Assembly: GCA_020026175.1 (NCBI GenBank)
Contig: JAHHQV010000001.1
Coordinates: forward strand, 1-64,000
Reading direction: 5' to 3'
DNA length: 64,000 nt
Source of the DNA: Phocaeicola sp.
GTDB lineage: Bacteria; Bacteroidota; Bacteroidia; Bacteroidales; Bacteroidaceae
Shown: positions 25,843-34,091 of the stretch, in pieces
Layout: each line of letters starts with the position of its first letter
Numbering within the stretch: the stretch's first letter is position 1
Program-made: the position numbers and the translations under genes
Notes under the pieces: generated by a model
Database searches by the model: none
What the model saw: the letters and a program-made list of their open reading frames with translations, nothing else
What the model was told of the DNA's origin: nothing

Positions 25843-26361
25843 TCAGAGCATAAGTTTCTTCCATTTCCTGATTTTTGTCCGGAAAGTGCCGAACGGTGCT
25901 ACGGTGTTGATGTGTATAAATTTATAAACTTCCCAAATGGCTGACTTGGTTGCATCGTCTGCCCATTTCCGCTTGTGGGGTAAAAACATTTCTTCGTCAG
26001 ACATAAGATCAATCATTTCATAAATTCTCTTGATATTCATGTCAAGCATTGCCCTTAGTTCTCCTAGTGACATTCCGGCATAGTTATCCGTAAACCATTG
26101 ATACAACATTCCGAGCTGGTTCCATTTGAACATTTCGGTGGGAGTTTTTACCTCCTGACCATTCCTTTCATCCTGTTCCCATTTCAATATGAGAGTGGTC
26201 CATCCGACATGATAGGCCAGGTTCTCGGCCGGAGAACGGTCTACATTCTCAGCTTTGAGATCCTTCATATCTTCCGGAATATTGTCAAATTCTGCAATGA
26301 ATTTGGCGTAGGTTTTCTTGATTTCTTCTTTAAGTTCTAACCTGCTGTTATATGTTTTCAT
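25843..26361 (-). CDS. ClbS/DfsB-family four-helix-bundle protein
   Basis: The 172-residue, all-helical cytoplasmic protein matches the ClbS/DfsB (DUF1706) family: a start like KTYNSRLELKEEIKKTYAKF, the PAENLAYHVGWTTLILKWEQ block with the conserved His-Trp, a PTEMFKWNQLGMLYQWF segment and C-terminal IHINTVAPFGTFRTKIRKWK. ClbS protects colibactin producers by modifying the toxin; most family members have unknown roles. No biosynthetic genes are nearby, so a self-resistance role here is only a possibility. A -7 box (TATATTTG on the minus strand, 26447-26454) gives an 80-nt leader. Neighbours are IS debris. Confidence 0.82.
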   Translation of the reverse strand: MKTYNSRLELKEEIKKTYAKFIAEFDNIPEDMKDLKAENVDRSPAENLAYHVGWTTLILKWEQDERNGQEVKTPTEMFKWNQLGMLYQWFTDNYAGMSLGELRAMLDMNIKRIYEMIDLMSDEEMFLPHKRKWADDATKSAIWEVYKFIHINTVAPFGTFRTKIRKWKKLML

Positions 26362-26696
26362 AATTCATCTGAATTTTGTTTGTTGATACTATGTCATTAT
26401 TGTATATAGTAACTCTATGAATACATCCTTCTCTTATTTGTCTAGCCAAATATAATACATAACATAATGTCTCCTACATAGGTTGCTCTTATATTACAAT
26501 ACGTAACCTTTAAAATAGCCTGTGTTTTTTTTAACAAACATTTCTATAAGGGCTTTTCCTGGCGATAAGGTGAAAATGTGTTTAAACCTATGAGTAAGTT
26601 TGAGAACATATAAACCTTATATGATTTAGATACAGATTATGCATTCCTTGCCTGAGTTCAGGATAAGTTTAGAATAATGCCAGTTGTTTTGAGTCC
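26362..26696. other. Leader of the ClbS/DfsB-type gene and IS edge
   Basis: No gene is seen. A TATATTTG -7 box (minus) lies at 26447-26454. A 16-bp dyad TTTTGAGTCCTCAAAA at 26687-26702 overlaps the premature end of the IS982 transposase frame and may mark a junction. Confidence 0.4.
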
Positions 26697-27113
26697 TCAA
26701 AATACCTTGTTGGCATAACGTCTTAGATTATGACATACCGGTGTCATGGTACTGTCAACAAAACTTATACCCGTACATCTTCCGAACGCAAAAAGTTTAA
26801 GGAAGAAAACAAGCTTGAAGAATACGCGCTGTTCCAGTTCTACAAATCTGTTATATGATACAGCATTGGGGAAATCACGTTTCATGTGTTCACGAATACA
26901 ATAGATGTAATAATGCTTGAAATTACGATAAGTTCCGAAATGGAAAAGGAGAAGAATGGTCATGATTTCACTATCAGACAAGGAGGCTTTCCGGTTACGA
27001 TGTTTCTTTCCATCAGTGACCGGAAGAAGATTTTTCTTCAGTTCAAACTCAAAATTCTTATCAAACTCATCAATAATACAGAAAATTTCCGTAATTTTAT
27101 CCTTGGTAATCAT
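26697..27113 (-). pseudogene. IS982-family transposase, truncated C-terminally
   Basis: From the ATG at 27111-27113 the frame encodes 138 residues resembling the N-terminal half of IS982 transposases: the helical start MITKDKITEIFCIIDEFDKN, LSDSEIMTILLLFHFGTYRN, the FPNAVSYNRFVELEQRV block, and FVDSTMTPVCHNLRRYANKVF with the first catalytic Asp (FVDST). It ends abruptly where a full protein goes on for about 150 residues; the sequence beyond 26697 has no likeness to the rest. The element is therefore dead. It sits directly downstream of the HipB-like gene, where a HipA toxin gene would be expected. Confidence 0.8.
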
Positions 27114-27207
27114 TGCTATTAATTTTGTAATCACTTGTTTATCAGACTTAAAGATACAAAATAATTCAGTGATTACCAACTTTTAATGATACTTTCTTAT
27201 CCCTAAT

Positions 27208-27414
27208 TCACGTATTACTGTTTTTTTGAGTGGCAACCATTTCATAATTAAAATAGTCAAGGAGTTGATTCACTTTATCGAGACGTAGTGTTTCTTTACC
27301 TTGTTCTAAGTCCCGCACAAAACGCAATCCTACACCCGACTTCAATGAAAGTTCCTCTTGTGTCAGATTATATTGCTTTCGCAACAATTTAACTGTAGTA
27401 GAAAGATCATTCAT
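27208..27414 (-). CDS. HipB-like XRE-family antitoxin/regulator, orphan
   Basis: The 68-residue product is a single helix-turn-helix of the XRE/Cro-C1 class: TTVKLLRKQYNLTQEELSLK, SGVGLRFVRDLEQGKETLRL and DKVNQLLDYFNYEM. This is the pattern of HipB/Y4mF antitoxins, which bind DNA and a HipA-type kinase toxin. In Bacteroides the hipA gene usually follows hipB; here an IS982 remnant lies 94 bp downstream and no toxin gene is seen, so the pair is broken. The operator array upstream (27426-27527) is intact and starts 12 bp before the start codon, indicating autorepression. Last residues (QKNSNT) may be altered by the insertion. Confidence 0.8.
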   Translation of the reverse strand: MNDLSTTVKLLRKQYNLTQEELSLKSGVGLRFVRDLEQGKETLRLDKVNQLLDYFNYEMVATQKNSNT

Positions 27415-27425
27415 AATATCATGTT

Positions 27426-27527
27426 TTATACCTTTTCGGGTGTAAAGTTACAATAATTTTTCTATATTATATCAGTATGGGTATAATTTGTTGTTTGTTT
27501 ACTACAATTATATCAAATCGGGTATAA
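27426..27527. promoter_or_regulatory. Three HipB-type operators at 41-bp spacing
   Basis: Three 20-bp dyads of the form TTATA(C/T)C-N5-GGGT(A/G)TAA occur at 27426-27445, 27467-27486 and 27508-27527, each exactly 41 bp from the next. The form resembles the E. coli HipB operator (TATCC-N8-GGATA). The 41-bp step is about four helical turns, so dimers would lie on the same DNA face. Confidence 0.75.
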
Positions 27528-28061
27528 TTCAATAAAGATTGAGATTAACATAAGTATAATGCATATAGTTTTACGGTTTCTCAAGCTATTCGAATGCATA
27601 TTCTACAAACGATTTCTGATGTCATAACCTATTATCAACTATCATATATGATTTAGAGAATAAGAATATGCTACAAATCTTCCGAATGTAAAACAGACTG
27701 AAATCCTTTTAAAAGTGTCCAGATATGATTTGATTACCATAAACTTGCCAAAATCTCTCAGTGGAGACTGCATGATGATGTAATTAAAAATACTCAGGTC
27801 TGTCTTGTAAATTATTAGCACAGGCTATATCTTCCATCATATCGGGGTGACGGGACAACATCATCAAGTGATGGCATGCATGTACAGGTCAGGGTATTTT
27901 CTGATAGCAGATATAATCCACATTACGATTCCGAGATATTGTTAGTATCCCTTTTTCTATCCATTCATTTACTCTGAGATATACAAGTCCTTTATTCCTT
28001 TCATATAACCTATAAATTATTTCTTAAGGTTATTGTTCTTAATATATTGATAATCTGTATG
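27528..28061. other. Gene-free scrambled spacer
   Basis: About 530 bases without a credible frame. The phrase ATCTTCCGAATGTAAAA near 27678 resembles a piece of the IS982 transposase gene at about 26778 (ATCTTCCGAACGCAAAA), so decayed IS sequence may be present. Nothing else was recognised. Confidence 0.35.
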
Positions 28062-28282
28062 ATGCTGCCGTACTCTACATAGACGGACATTTGGTGATAG
28101 ACAATGATGGTGGGCATAGTAAGCATAGGGCTGAAGGAAAAGTGGCTTTGGAGGCCGGTTTGCATGATGTTCGTGTGCTTTATTTTGAGGACTATATGGG
28201 GGAGACTTTGGAGGTAGGGTATTCCGGGCGAAATCTATTGGAAAGTCCATTGCCTGACGAGTGTCTGTTCTTGCCTCAATAA
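28062..28282 (+). pseudogene. PA14-domain fragment duplicated from the metallophosphoesterase gene
   Basis: In frame with AVLYIDGHLVIDNDGG it encodes about 70 residues that copy the C-terminal PA14 part of the protein at 24033-25475, ending SPLPDECLFLPQ and a stop. Nothing upstream encodes the start of that domain or a phosphoesterase. With about four differences in 210 bp the copy is recent or kept similar by gene conversion. It stands alone between a scrambled spacer and the next TonB receptor region and cannot fold as a full PA14 domain. Confidence 0.85.
28067..28276. repeat. Second copy of the 210-bp duplication
   Basis: Matches 25260-25469 in direct orientation at offset 2807. The left flank GATGCTGCCG against GATGGAGCCG shows where similarity fades; the right flank diverges at the stop codon. 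Confidence 0.9.
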
Positions 28283-28688
28283 ATATAGATATATGTTTCT
28301 GTTTGACATGAAAGTCGGTTGACAATCAATAGTGATGTCTTTTAGTGAATGAAGTCCTCAAATTAATTATTACATAAATTAATTATAATGCAAATACTTT
28401 GAAATCAGGGTGTAATAAAAGAAGCTTTCCTTTGTAGTATAAAAGGATTTAATATGACAATTATATAAGAAAATAAACAGATAGAACAGATTTTGGATAT
28501 CATACACGGTCTTTTATAAGAGTTGGTTTTCCGCAAGGAATTCGAAGATTACGTTTGCCGAAATCAACCGGTTTAAAGGATTAAAAGAGTAGAAATCCCC
28601 AAAATGGTACAATTGCAAGTGATAGTCACAACTACAAAATATTTCCTCAATGGCTTGTTTGACTCAATCTTGTGGATATTACCATTAT
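28283..28688. other. Gene-free spacer before the TonB receptor locus
   Basis: About 400 bases with no frame that I can support. Nothing recognisable apart from the terminator that follows it. Confidence 0.35.
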
Positions 28689-28724
28689 GACAGGTAGAAC
28701 GTCAAGTCCTGCCTGTCTTTTTTA
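28689..28724 (+). terminator. Intrinsic terminator before the TonB receptor promoter
   Basis: GACAGG (28689) and CCTGTC (28712) enclose a 17-nt loop and are followed by TTTTTTA. No intact plus-strand gene lies just upstream, so it may be left from a lost gene. Confidence 0.55.
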
Positions 28725-28730
28725 TATATG

Positions 28731-28810
28731 TTGTAATGCTTTGCTTACAATTTTGTAATTGACATGTAAACAATTTGAACTTATCATGTCACATGTTATT
28801 TCCAACTTTG
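28731..28810 (+). promoter_or_regulatory. PHO-box-like 11-bp-phased repeats before the TonB receptor
   Basis: TTGTAAT at 28731 and again at 28753, ATGTAAA at 28764 and TTGAACT at 28775 all fall on one 11-bp phase; the slot at 28742 is degenerate. The heptamer and period equal those before the susC gene at 16064. CAACTTTG (28803-28810) fits the -7 consensus in seven positions and ends 23 bp before the start codon. Confidence 0.5.
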
Positions 28811-28833
28811 CAAAGTGAAAATAAGTAAGACGT

Positions 28834-31530
28834 ATGAATAGTGATTTTAACATTATCAAGAATTCAATATCATTTATATTATTGGCAACGGCCCCTGTAT
28901 TTGCTTCTGCCGAAACCATTAAAGGATACATTAAGGACAAAATAAGTGGAGAACCTCTTGTTGGGGCTACAATCCAGGTCGTAGAGACACAAGTGGGAGT
29001 GGTTACAGATATGGATGGTAAATATTCGCTTGATGTTGGACAGGGAATATACTCGCTCGTTATAAAATATATAGGATATAAGGATGTATACTTGAAAGAT
29101 GTAAAGGTAGGTGTAAATCCTGTTGAATTGACTGTACAGATGGAAGATGATACACAGATAATCAGTGAGATAACGGTCAGTGCCAAGCGAAATCTTGAGG
29201 GAGAACGTTCTCTTCAGCTTGAGCGACAGAAATCTACTCTTGCTATTGAAAATATGGGTGTAAAAGAGATGTCTGTTAAAGGAATCAGCAATGTGCAGGA
29301 GGGAGTAAAGAAGATAACAGGTATATCAATAGCCGAATCAGGTCAGCTTATTGTAAGAGGCTTGGGCGACAGATACAGCTCTACTACTTTTAACGGATTG
29401 CCAATCGCTTCGCCAAATCCGGATAATAAACTCATACCTTTGGATTTATTTCCTGCCAGCACCATCAGAAATATTACGGTGAGCAAAGTCTATGAGGTCG
29501 GAAATTTTGCCGATTATTCTGGTGCATGCATAGACATCAGTTCTAAGGTAAACACAGGCCAGAATATATTTTCGGTAGGATTGAATATAGGTGGACAGTT
29601 TAATACAATATTCCACGATTTCTACAAAATGGATAGTGAGCGTACCTTGTTCCGCAATTCTGGTATTGAATCACAGTTCATCAATATGTCAAAACCTGAT
29701 TTTGAGAATGCATTGCTTCATACAAATCCTTTCAAGACGGATTTTGATGTGAAGCATAACAAAAGTCTTCCTGTTTTCGGGGGTAATATCGTTTTTGGTA
29801 AGAACTGGGAGTTAGGGACACACAAATTAAGTATGCTTGCAGCATTTACGGCTGGCAATGATAATGAAATTCAGAAAGACGGATTCTATAAGACATTGGA
29901 AGCTGGCGGCTCTGTGCTTGACAATTTTAGCTACGACAAGTATATACAGAAACTGAAAATGGCAGGAGTTGGAGGATTGACATACAATTTCAGAAGCAAT
30001 GACGAACTTGGCTATGTATTTTTTTATGCAAGAAATTCAGAATCTACATATACTCAGAACCGTGGAATTGACTATGAAGACCATGTCTTGCTAGGTATAA
30101 ACAATATTACTCATATCTATACACTTCAGAATCAACAGTTATACGGCAGGCACGATTTTGGTTCAGACTGGACTGTAAACTGGAGTGGTTCATACAGCAA
30201 GTCATCTAGCGATGAGCCGGACCGCAGACAATTGATGTATGAAAATGACGAAAACGAATGGAAACTATTCAAACTGAACCGTCAGGAAACCATGAGATAT
30301 TTTGGCTCTCTTGATGAAGATGAATGGGTTGCTGATTTAAAGACAACATACCGTTTTGGAGAGAAAAATCTTTTCAGATTTGGTGTGGGATATAAGGATA
30401 AAGGCCGAAAGTTTAATTCCACACGTTTCTATTATAATTTCAGAGGATTTAATCCTGTTATCAACAATGTACTTCTAAACAGTGATTTCATAAATTATGA
30501 AAATATAGCAAATGGAGATATTGCAATAATACGTGATCAGCAGCCGAAAGACCAGTATAATGCAGGACATACTATCTATGCAGGATTTATAAATTCAGAG
30601 TTTTATCCAATATCAAATTTCTTGGTAAACATAGGTGTAAGGTATGAACACAACACGCAGTGGGTAGATTATGCAACAGACGGTGGGCAGCAACAGAAAA
30701 ATAAATTGAGAAATAACGACTTCTTTCCTGCAATGCATCTTAAATATATGATTGATAACTCAAACTCTCTTAGGTTCTCTGTCTCAAGAACTGTTACAAG
30801 GCCGTCATTCATCGAGATGGCACCTTTCCTTTATCAAGAATCATATGGTAGCTCAATGCTTCGAGGAAATGCAGAACTTAAGAATGGATATAACTACAAT
30901 TTTGATATGAGATATGAATTCTATGATATAGAAAATCCCTCAAATATGTTTTCTGTAACGGGATATGCCAAGATGCTGGATCAGCCGATAGAACGAACAC
31001 AGACTCTTTCGGGAGGAGCTGCCGTCCATTCGTTCCAGAATGCAAGCAATGGTATGGCTGCTGGATTAGAAATAGAATTACGAAGGGAAATATTAAAGAA
31101 TCTACGCATCGGATTGAACGGAACATATATGTATACCAATGTGAAATTGCCCGAAGGTGGGGCGTATACCAACTCACAACGCTCTTTACAGGGAGCTTCA
31201 CCATATCTTATAAATGCAGATTTAAGCTATTCTCCAAAATTCAAGAATGGCCGTCAGTTAACTGCAACGGCTATATATAATCTTCAAGGACCAAGAATAC
31301 ATGCTGTTGGTATTTCTGGGCTTGGAGATGAAAAACAAGATGCCTTACATTCTTTGGATTTGGTGACTACATACCGTATTAACAAACATCTGAATATCAA
31401 ACTTCAACTGAAGGATATTATTAGTCACGATATAGTGTTTCGACAGGAAATAAAGAAAGGAAATAAAATTGAAGTTGAACGTTATAAACGTGGAACAGGA
31501 ATAGAATTCGGAGTGTCTTATTCATTATAA
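28834..31530 (+). CDS. TonB-dependent outer membrane receptor with carboxypeptidase-like N-domain
   Basis: The 898-residue protein has a signal peptide (ISFILLATAPVFASA), a carboxypeptidase-regulatory-like domain at about 28-105 (GYIKDKISGEPLVGATIQV), a plug with IVRGLGDRYSSTTFNGLP and PLDLFPASTIRNITVSK, and a long barrel ending GIEFGVSYSL. It is not a SusC: the LDEVVVxGYG signature is absent and no SusD follows. The plug type recalls large TonB receptors paired with a beta-helix lipoprotein in other Bacteroidota. The beta-helix lipoprotein gene begins 35 bp later. The promoter carries the same 11-bp repeats as the phosphoester susC gene, so phosphate control is possible. Ligand unknown. Confidence 0.9.
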   Translation: MNSDFNIIKNSISFILLATAPVFASAETIKGYIKDKISGEPLVGATIQVVETQVGVVTDMDGKYSLDVGQGIYSLVIKYIGYKDVYLKDVKVGVNPVELTVQMEDDTQIISEITVSAKRNLEGERSLQLERQKSTLAIENMGVKEMSVKGISNVQEGVKKITGISIAESGQLIVRGLGDRYSSTTFNGLPIASPNPDNKLIPLDLFPASTIRNITVSKVYEVGNFADYSGACIDISSKVNTGQNIFSVGLNIGGQFNTIFHDFYKMDSERTLFRNSGIESQFINMSKPDFENALLHTNPFKTDFDVKHNKSLPVFGGNIVFGKNWELGTHKLSMLAAFTAGNDNEIQKDGFYKTLEAGGSVLDNFSYDKYIQKLKMAGVGGLTYNFRSNDELGYVFFYARNSESTYTQNRGIDYEDHVLLGINNITHIYTLQNQQLYGRHDFGSDWTVNWSGSYSKSSSDEPDRRQLMYENDENEWKLFKLNRQETMRYFGSLDEDEWVADLKTTYRFGEKNLFRFGVGYKDKGRKFNSTRFYYNFRGFNPVINNVLLNSDFINYENIANGDIAIIRDQQPKDQYNAGHTIYAGFINSEFYPISNFLVNIGVRYEHNTQWVDYATDGGQQQKNKLRNNDFFPAMHLKYMIDNSNSLRFSVSRTVTRPSFIEMAPFLYQESYGSSMLRGNAELKNGYNYNFDMRYEFYDIENPSNMFSVTGYAKMLDQPIERTQTLSGGAAVHSFQNASNGMAAGLEIELRREILKNLRIGLNGTYMYTNVKLPEGGAYTNSQRSLQGASPYLINADLSYSPKFKNGRQLTATAIYNLQGPRIHAVGISGLGDEKQDALHSLDLVTTYRINKHLNIKLQLKDIISHDIVFRQEIKKGNKIEVERYKRGTGIEFGVSYSL

Positions 31531-31564
31531 AATAGATATTAATAACATTTTTAAAGTAAAAAGA

Positions 31565-32830
31565 ATGAAAACTGATTGTATTAAATTTATGTCTTTGGCA
31601 GCTATTGCAGCCATGACTTTGTGTACTGCTTGTAGTGATGACGAAAAAGAGCAAATTGAACCTCCTATCAGCTCTACGGGCTATTCATCAAAACTCTTTT
31701 TAAACAAGGATAATCATAATGATATCAATAATAATTTTGAAGGAGTGTTTTCAAATAAATTTGTTGGTATCTTAGAAGGTGGTGAAAATATGTCCAACAT
31801 AGACAACTTTTTTGATAATGCTCCATATAGAGGTGCTGTTGAGGTAAATAATGACTGGACTTCAGGATGGATAAGAGTTGAAGGTAATGGTGATGAAACA
31901 AGTAAAGATGCTATTGAAGTGCTTGAAGGTATATTAACATCTTCAAAGACCTTGAAAGCTGGAAAGACATATGCTTTGAATGGAGAGTACATAGTAAAAG
32001 CTGAAGGTAAACTTATTATTGAGCCTGGTGTTAAAGTCGTAGCAATGACAGAGGACGAAAGTGTGGATTATATCCTAATTGAACAGGGTGCAAAAATTCT
32101 TGCAGAAGGTACAAAGGAAAATCCAATTGTAATGACTTCTGACAAGAAAGAGGCAGGTGCATGGGGAGGACTTCATATCTGCGGAAGGGCACATACTAAT
32201 GTGGAAGGCGGTAAAGGTGTTTCTGAAATAGGAAATGCAGCCTATGGCGGAAATGACGATACTGATAATTCTGGTATTCTGAAGTATGTTCGTATGGAAA
32301 ATACTGGATATGCTCTTGATAGTGAACATGAAGCTAATGGAATAACTTTCTATGGAGTGGGAAGTGGAACTAAGGTTGAATATGTACAGGCTTATAATGG
32401 TTCTGATGATGGCTTTGAGTTCTTTGGAGGAAGTGTCAACATCAAGCATATGGTAGTGGTGGATTGTACAGATGATTCATTCGACTGGACAGAAGGTTGG
32501 GATGGTAAGGGACAATTCCTTGTGGCTTATCAACAGAATGCAGAGTGTGACTGTCTGATGGAATGCGACAATAATGGTAAGAATTTTGATGCAGAGCCTG
32601 TAGCTAGTCCAACTATAGCTAATGTTACTCTTGTAGGAAACAATGGTAGTAAGCAAGGTATCAGATTGCGTGCAGGAACACAAGTGAAATTGTATAATAC
32701 ACTTGTAACAGGAAAGGCAAAATGTCTGACAACTGAAACATCCCAAACAGAAAAGGCTCTGGTTGATGGTACTTCTGTTCTAAAATATGTAACATTGGCA
32801 ACAGATATAGAATGTAACGGTAGCAAGTAA
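31565..32830 (+). CDS. Lipoprotein with right-handed beta-helix repeats
   Basis: The 421-residue protein has a lipoprotein signal (MSLAAIAAMTLCTACSDDEK; lipobox Cys about residue 23). Residues about 130-400 carry beta-helix coils: KLIIEPGVKVVAMTE, AKILAEGTKENPIVMTSDKK, GAWGGLHICGRA, LKYVRMENTG and EYVQAYNGSDDGFEFFGGSV, a pattern common in a family often misnamed multidrug transporter in Bacteroidota. No catalytic site is evident. It follows the TonB receptor by 35 bp and is probably its surface-exposed partner, comparable in position to SusD. A terminator lies 120 bp later. Function unproven. Confidence 0.82.
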   Translation: MKTDCIKFMSLAAIAAMTLCTACSDDEKEQIEPPISSTGYSSKLFLNKDNHNDINNNFEGVFSNKFVGILEGGENMSNIDNFFDNAPYRGAVEVNNDWTSGWIRVEGNGDETSKDAIEVLEGILTSSKTLKAGKTYALNGEYIVKAEGKLIIEPGVKVVAMTEDESVDYILIEQGAKILAEGTKENPIVMTSDKKEAGAWGGLHICGRAHTNVEGGKGVSEIGNAAYGGNDDTDNSGILKYVRMENTGYALDSEHEANGITFYGVGSGTKVEYVQAYNGSDDGFEFFGGSVNIKHMVVVDCTDDSFDWTEGWDGKGQFLVAYQQNAECDCLMECDNNGKNFDAEPVASPTIANVTLVGNNGSKQGIRLRAGTQVKLYNTLVTGKAKCLTTETSQTEKALVDGTSVLKYVTLATDIECNGSK

Positions 32831-32950
32831 TAAATGCTACAAGTACTATAGACTTATTATTAAGAATGATTTAGTTACATCTTTAAAGTAAGTTTTTTTT
32901 GAATATATAGAACTTGTCATTTTAATATAGAATATACTGTAATACTTAAG

Positions 32951-32994
32951 AAGGGTCGTATCATTACTCAAATTCAGAGTTTGATATGACTCTT
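32951..32994 (+). terminator. Stem-loop terminator after the beta-helix lipoprotein gene
   Basis: Arms AAGGGTCGTATCA (32951-32963) and TGATATGACTCTT (32982-32994) pair with two mismatches, followed by GTTTATTATT. The stem resembles that at 25698. Confidence 0.6.
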
Positions 32995-33141
32995 GTTTAT
33001 TATTATAGTTTAATCTGTTGACTTCTTTTTATTGAATGTACTGTGATAGATTGCATTGAATCTATTCGTTTCATTATCTGATATGACAAAGGGATTTTTC
33101 TGCATAGACTAGGAGTAGGAGTACTTTGATTGCCTAATTAG

Positions 33142-33384
33142 TCATTTTAAGTGTTTTAGGTTTACATTCAGAGTTGTTTTACATAATTTCTTGATGCTAA
33201 ATGCAATTTCAAAAAATGAGAAATTCAGAGTTATCTTACCCTTTCCAAAATGACGGAAACGACGATAACGCATGAGTCTCTTCACTTTTATAAGGTCGAG
33301 ATGCTTAACTATATGGCTCAGAATTCTTATAGGGTCATTATCTGCAATATCTTCATGAATTCTTTGCGAATGGATAAACGACAT
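33142..33384 (-). pseudogene. Possible transposase N-terminal remnant
   Basis: The 80-codon frame starts MSFIHSQRIHEDIADNDPIR and continues ILSHIVKHLDLIKVKRLMRYR, which looks like the start of a transposase of the IS1182/ISNCY sort, where NxPxR and a following helix are common. The remainder (GKGKITLNFSFFEIAFSIKK) does not resemble a transposase, so only about 45 codons may be original. Its first base abuts the MORN coding sequence, which lacks its own beginning there. Family assignment is uncertain. Confidence 0.4.
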
Positions 33385-33976
33385 TCCAGGTGAACATGGT
33401 ATATTATACTATGCAAATGGTGATAAATATGAAGGAGACTGGATGTACGGTAAACCTTGTGGTAAAGGTATATATATAAAGGCAGACAGTACATGTTATA
33501 AAGGAGATTTTTATAATGGTATGAAAGACGGTAAAGGTATATGTACTTATTCCAATGGTAGTTATTATGAGGGTGATTGGAAAAACGGAATACAAAATGG
33601 TAAAGGTATTTATAGTAGTTCTGATGGTAGTACCTATGATGGAAACTTTGTTAATGGTAAATTCCAGGGGTATGGTATATATCTTTTAAAGAATGGCAAT
33701 AGATATGAAGGTGAATGGAGTGACGGAAATGTAGATGGGAAAGGAACAATGTATTATGCCAATGGTGATATATATGAAGGCGACTGGAGAAAAGGCGAAC
33801 TTACTGGTAAGGGAATATTAACTTTGAAAAATAAGGAAGTTTATGAAGGAGATTTTTTGAATGGAATTAAGGAAGGTGAAGGTAAGTATCGGTTTAAAAA
33901 TGGAGATTGTTATGTTGGTTCATGGAAGAAAGGACAGCCTAATGGATGGGGTATTACTTTGATTGTTTTTTTATAG
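33359..33976 (+). pseudogene. MORN-repeat protein lacking its 5' end
   Basis: From about 33385 the sequence encodes back-to-back MORN repeats of 23 residues (GDKYEGDWMYGKPCGKG, YKGDFYNGMKDGKG, YEGDWKNGIQNGKG and so on), about eight in total, ending GWGITLIVFL. Repeats begin upstream of the first ATG (33443) and the frame is open back to a TGA at 33356-33358 without a start codon. The real start and any signal or other domain are therefore missing, replaced by a transposase-like fragment on the other strand. A 177-residue protein could still be made from 33443. MORN repeats bind lipids or act as scaffolds; the role in Bacteroides is unknown. Confidence 0.7.
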
Positions 33977-34091
33977 ATATTTGCAGCTGAATAAGATAAT
34001 ATTTACTTATTGAAACAGATATTTCATTATATAGTCATATCCATGTGATATAAATTCCTTTTATTCGTACAGCATTAAAAACAAATGAAGC

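Noticed and set aside
27676..27730. Possible further IS982 fragment
   Set aside because: Only about 17 bases resemble the transposase gene; too short to call.
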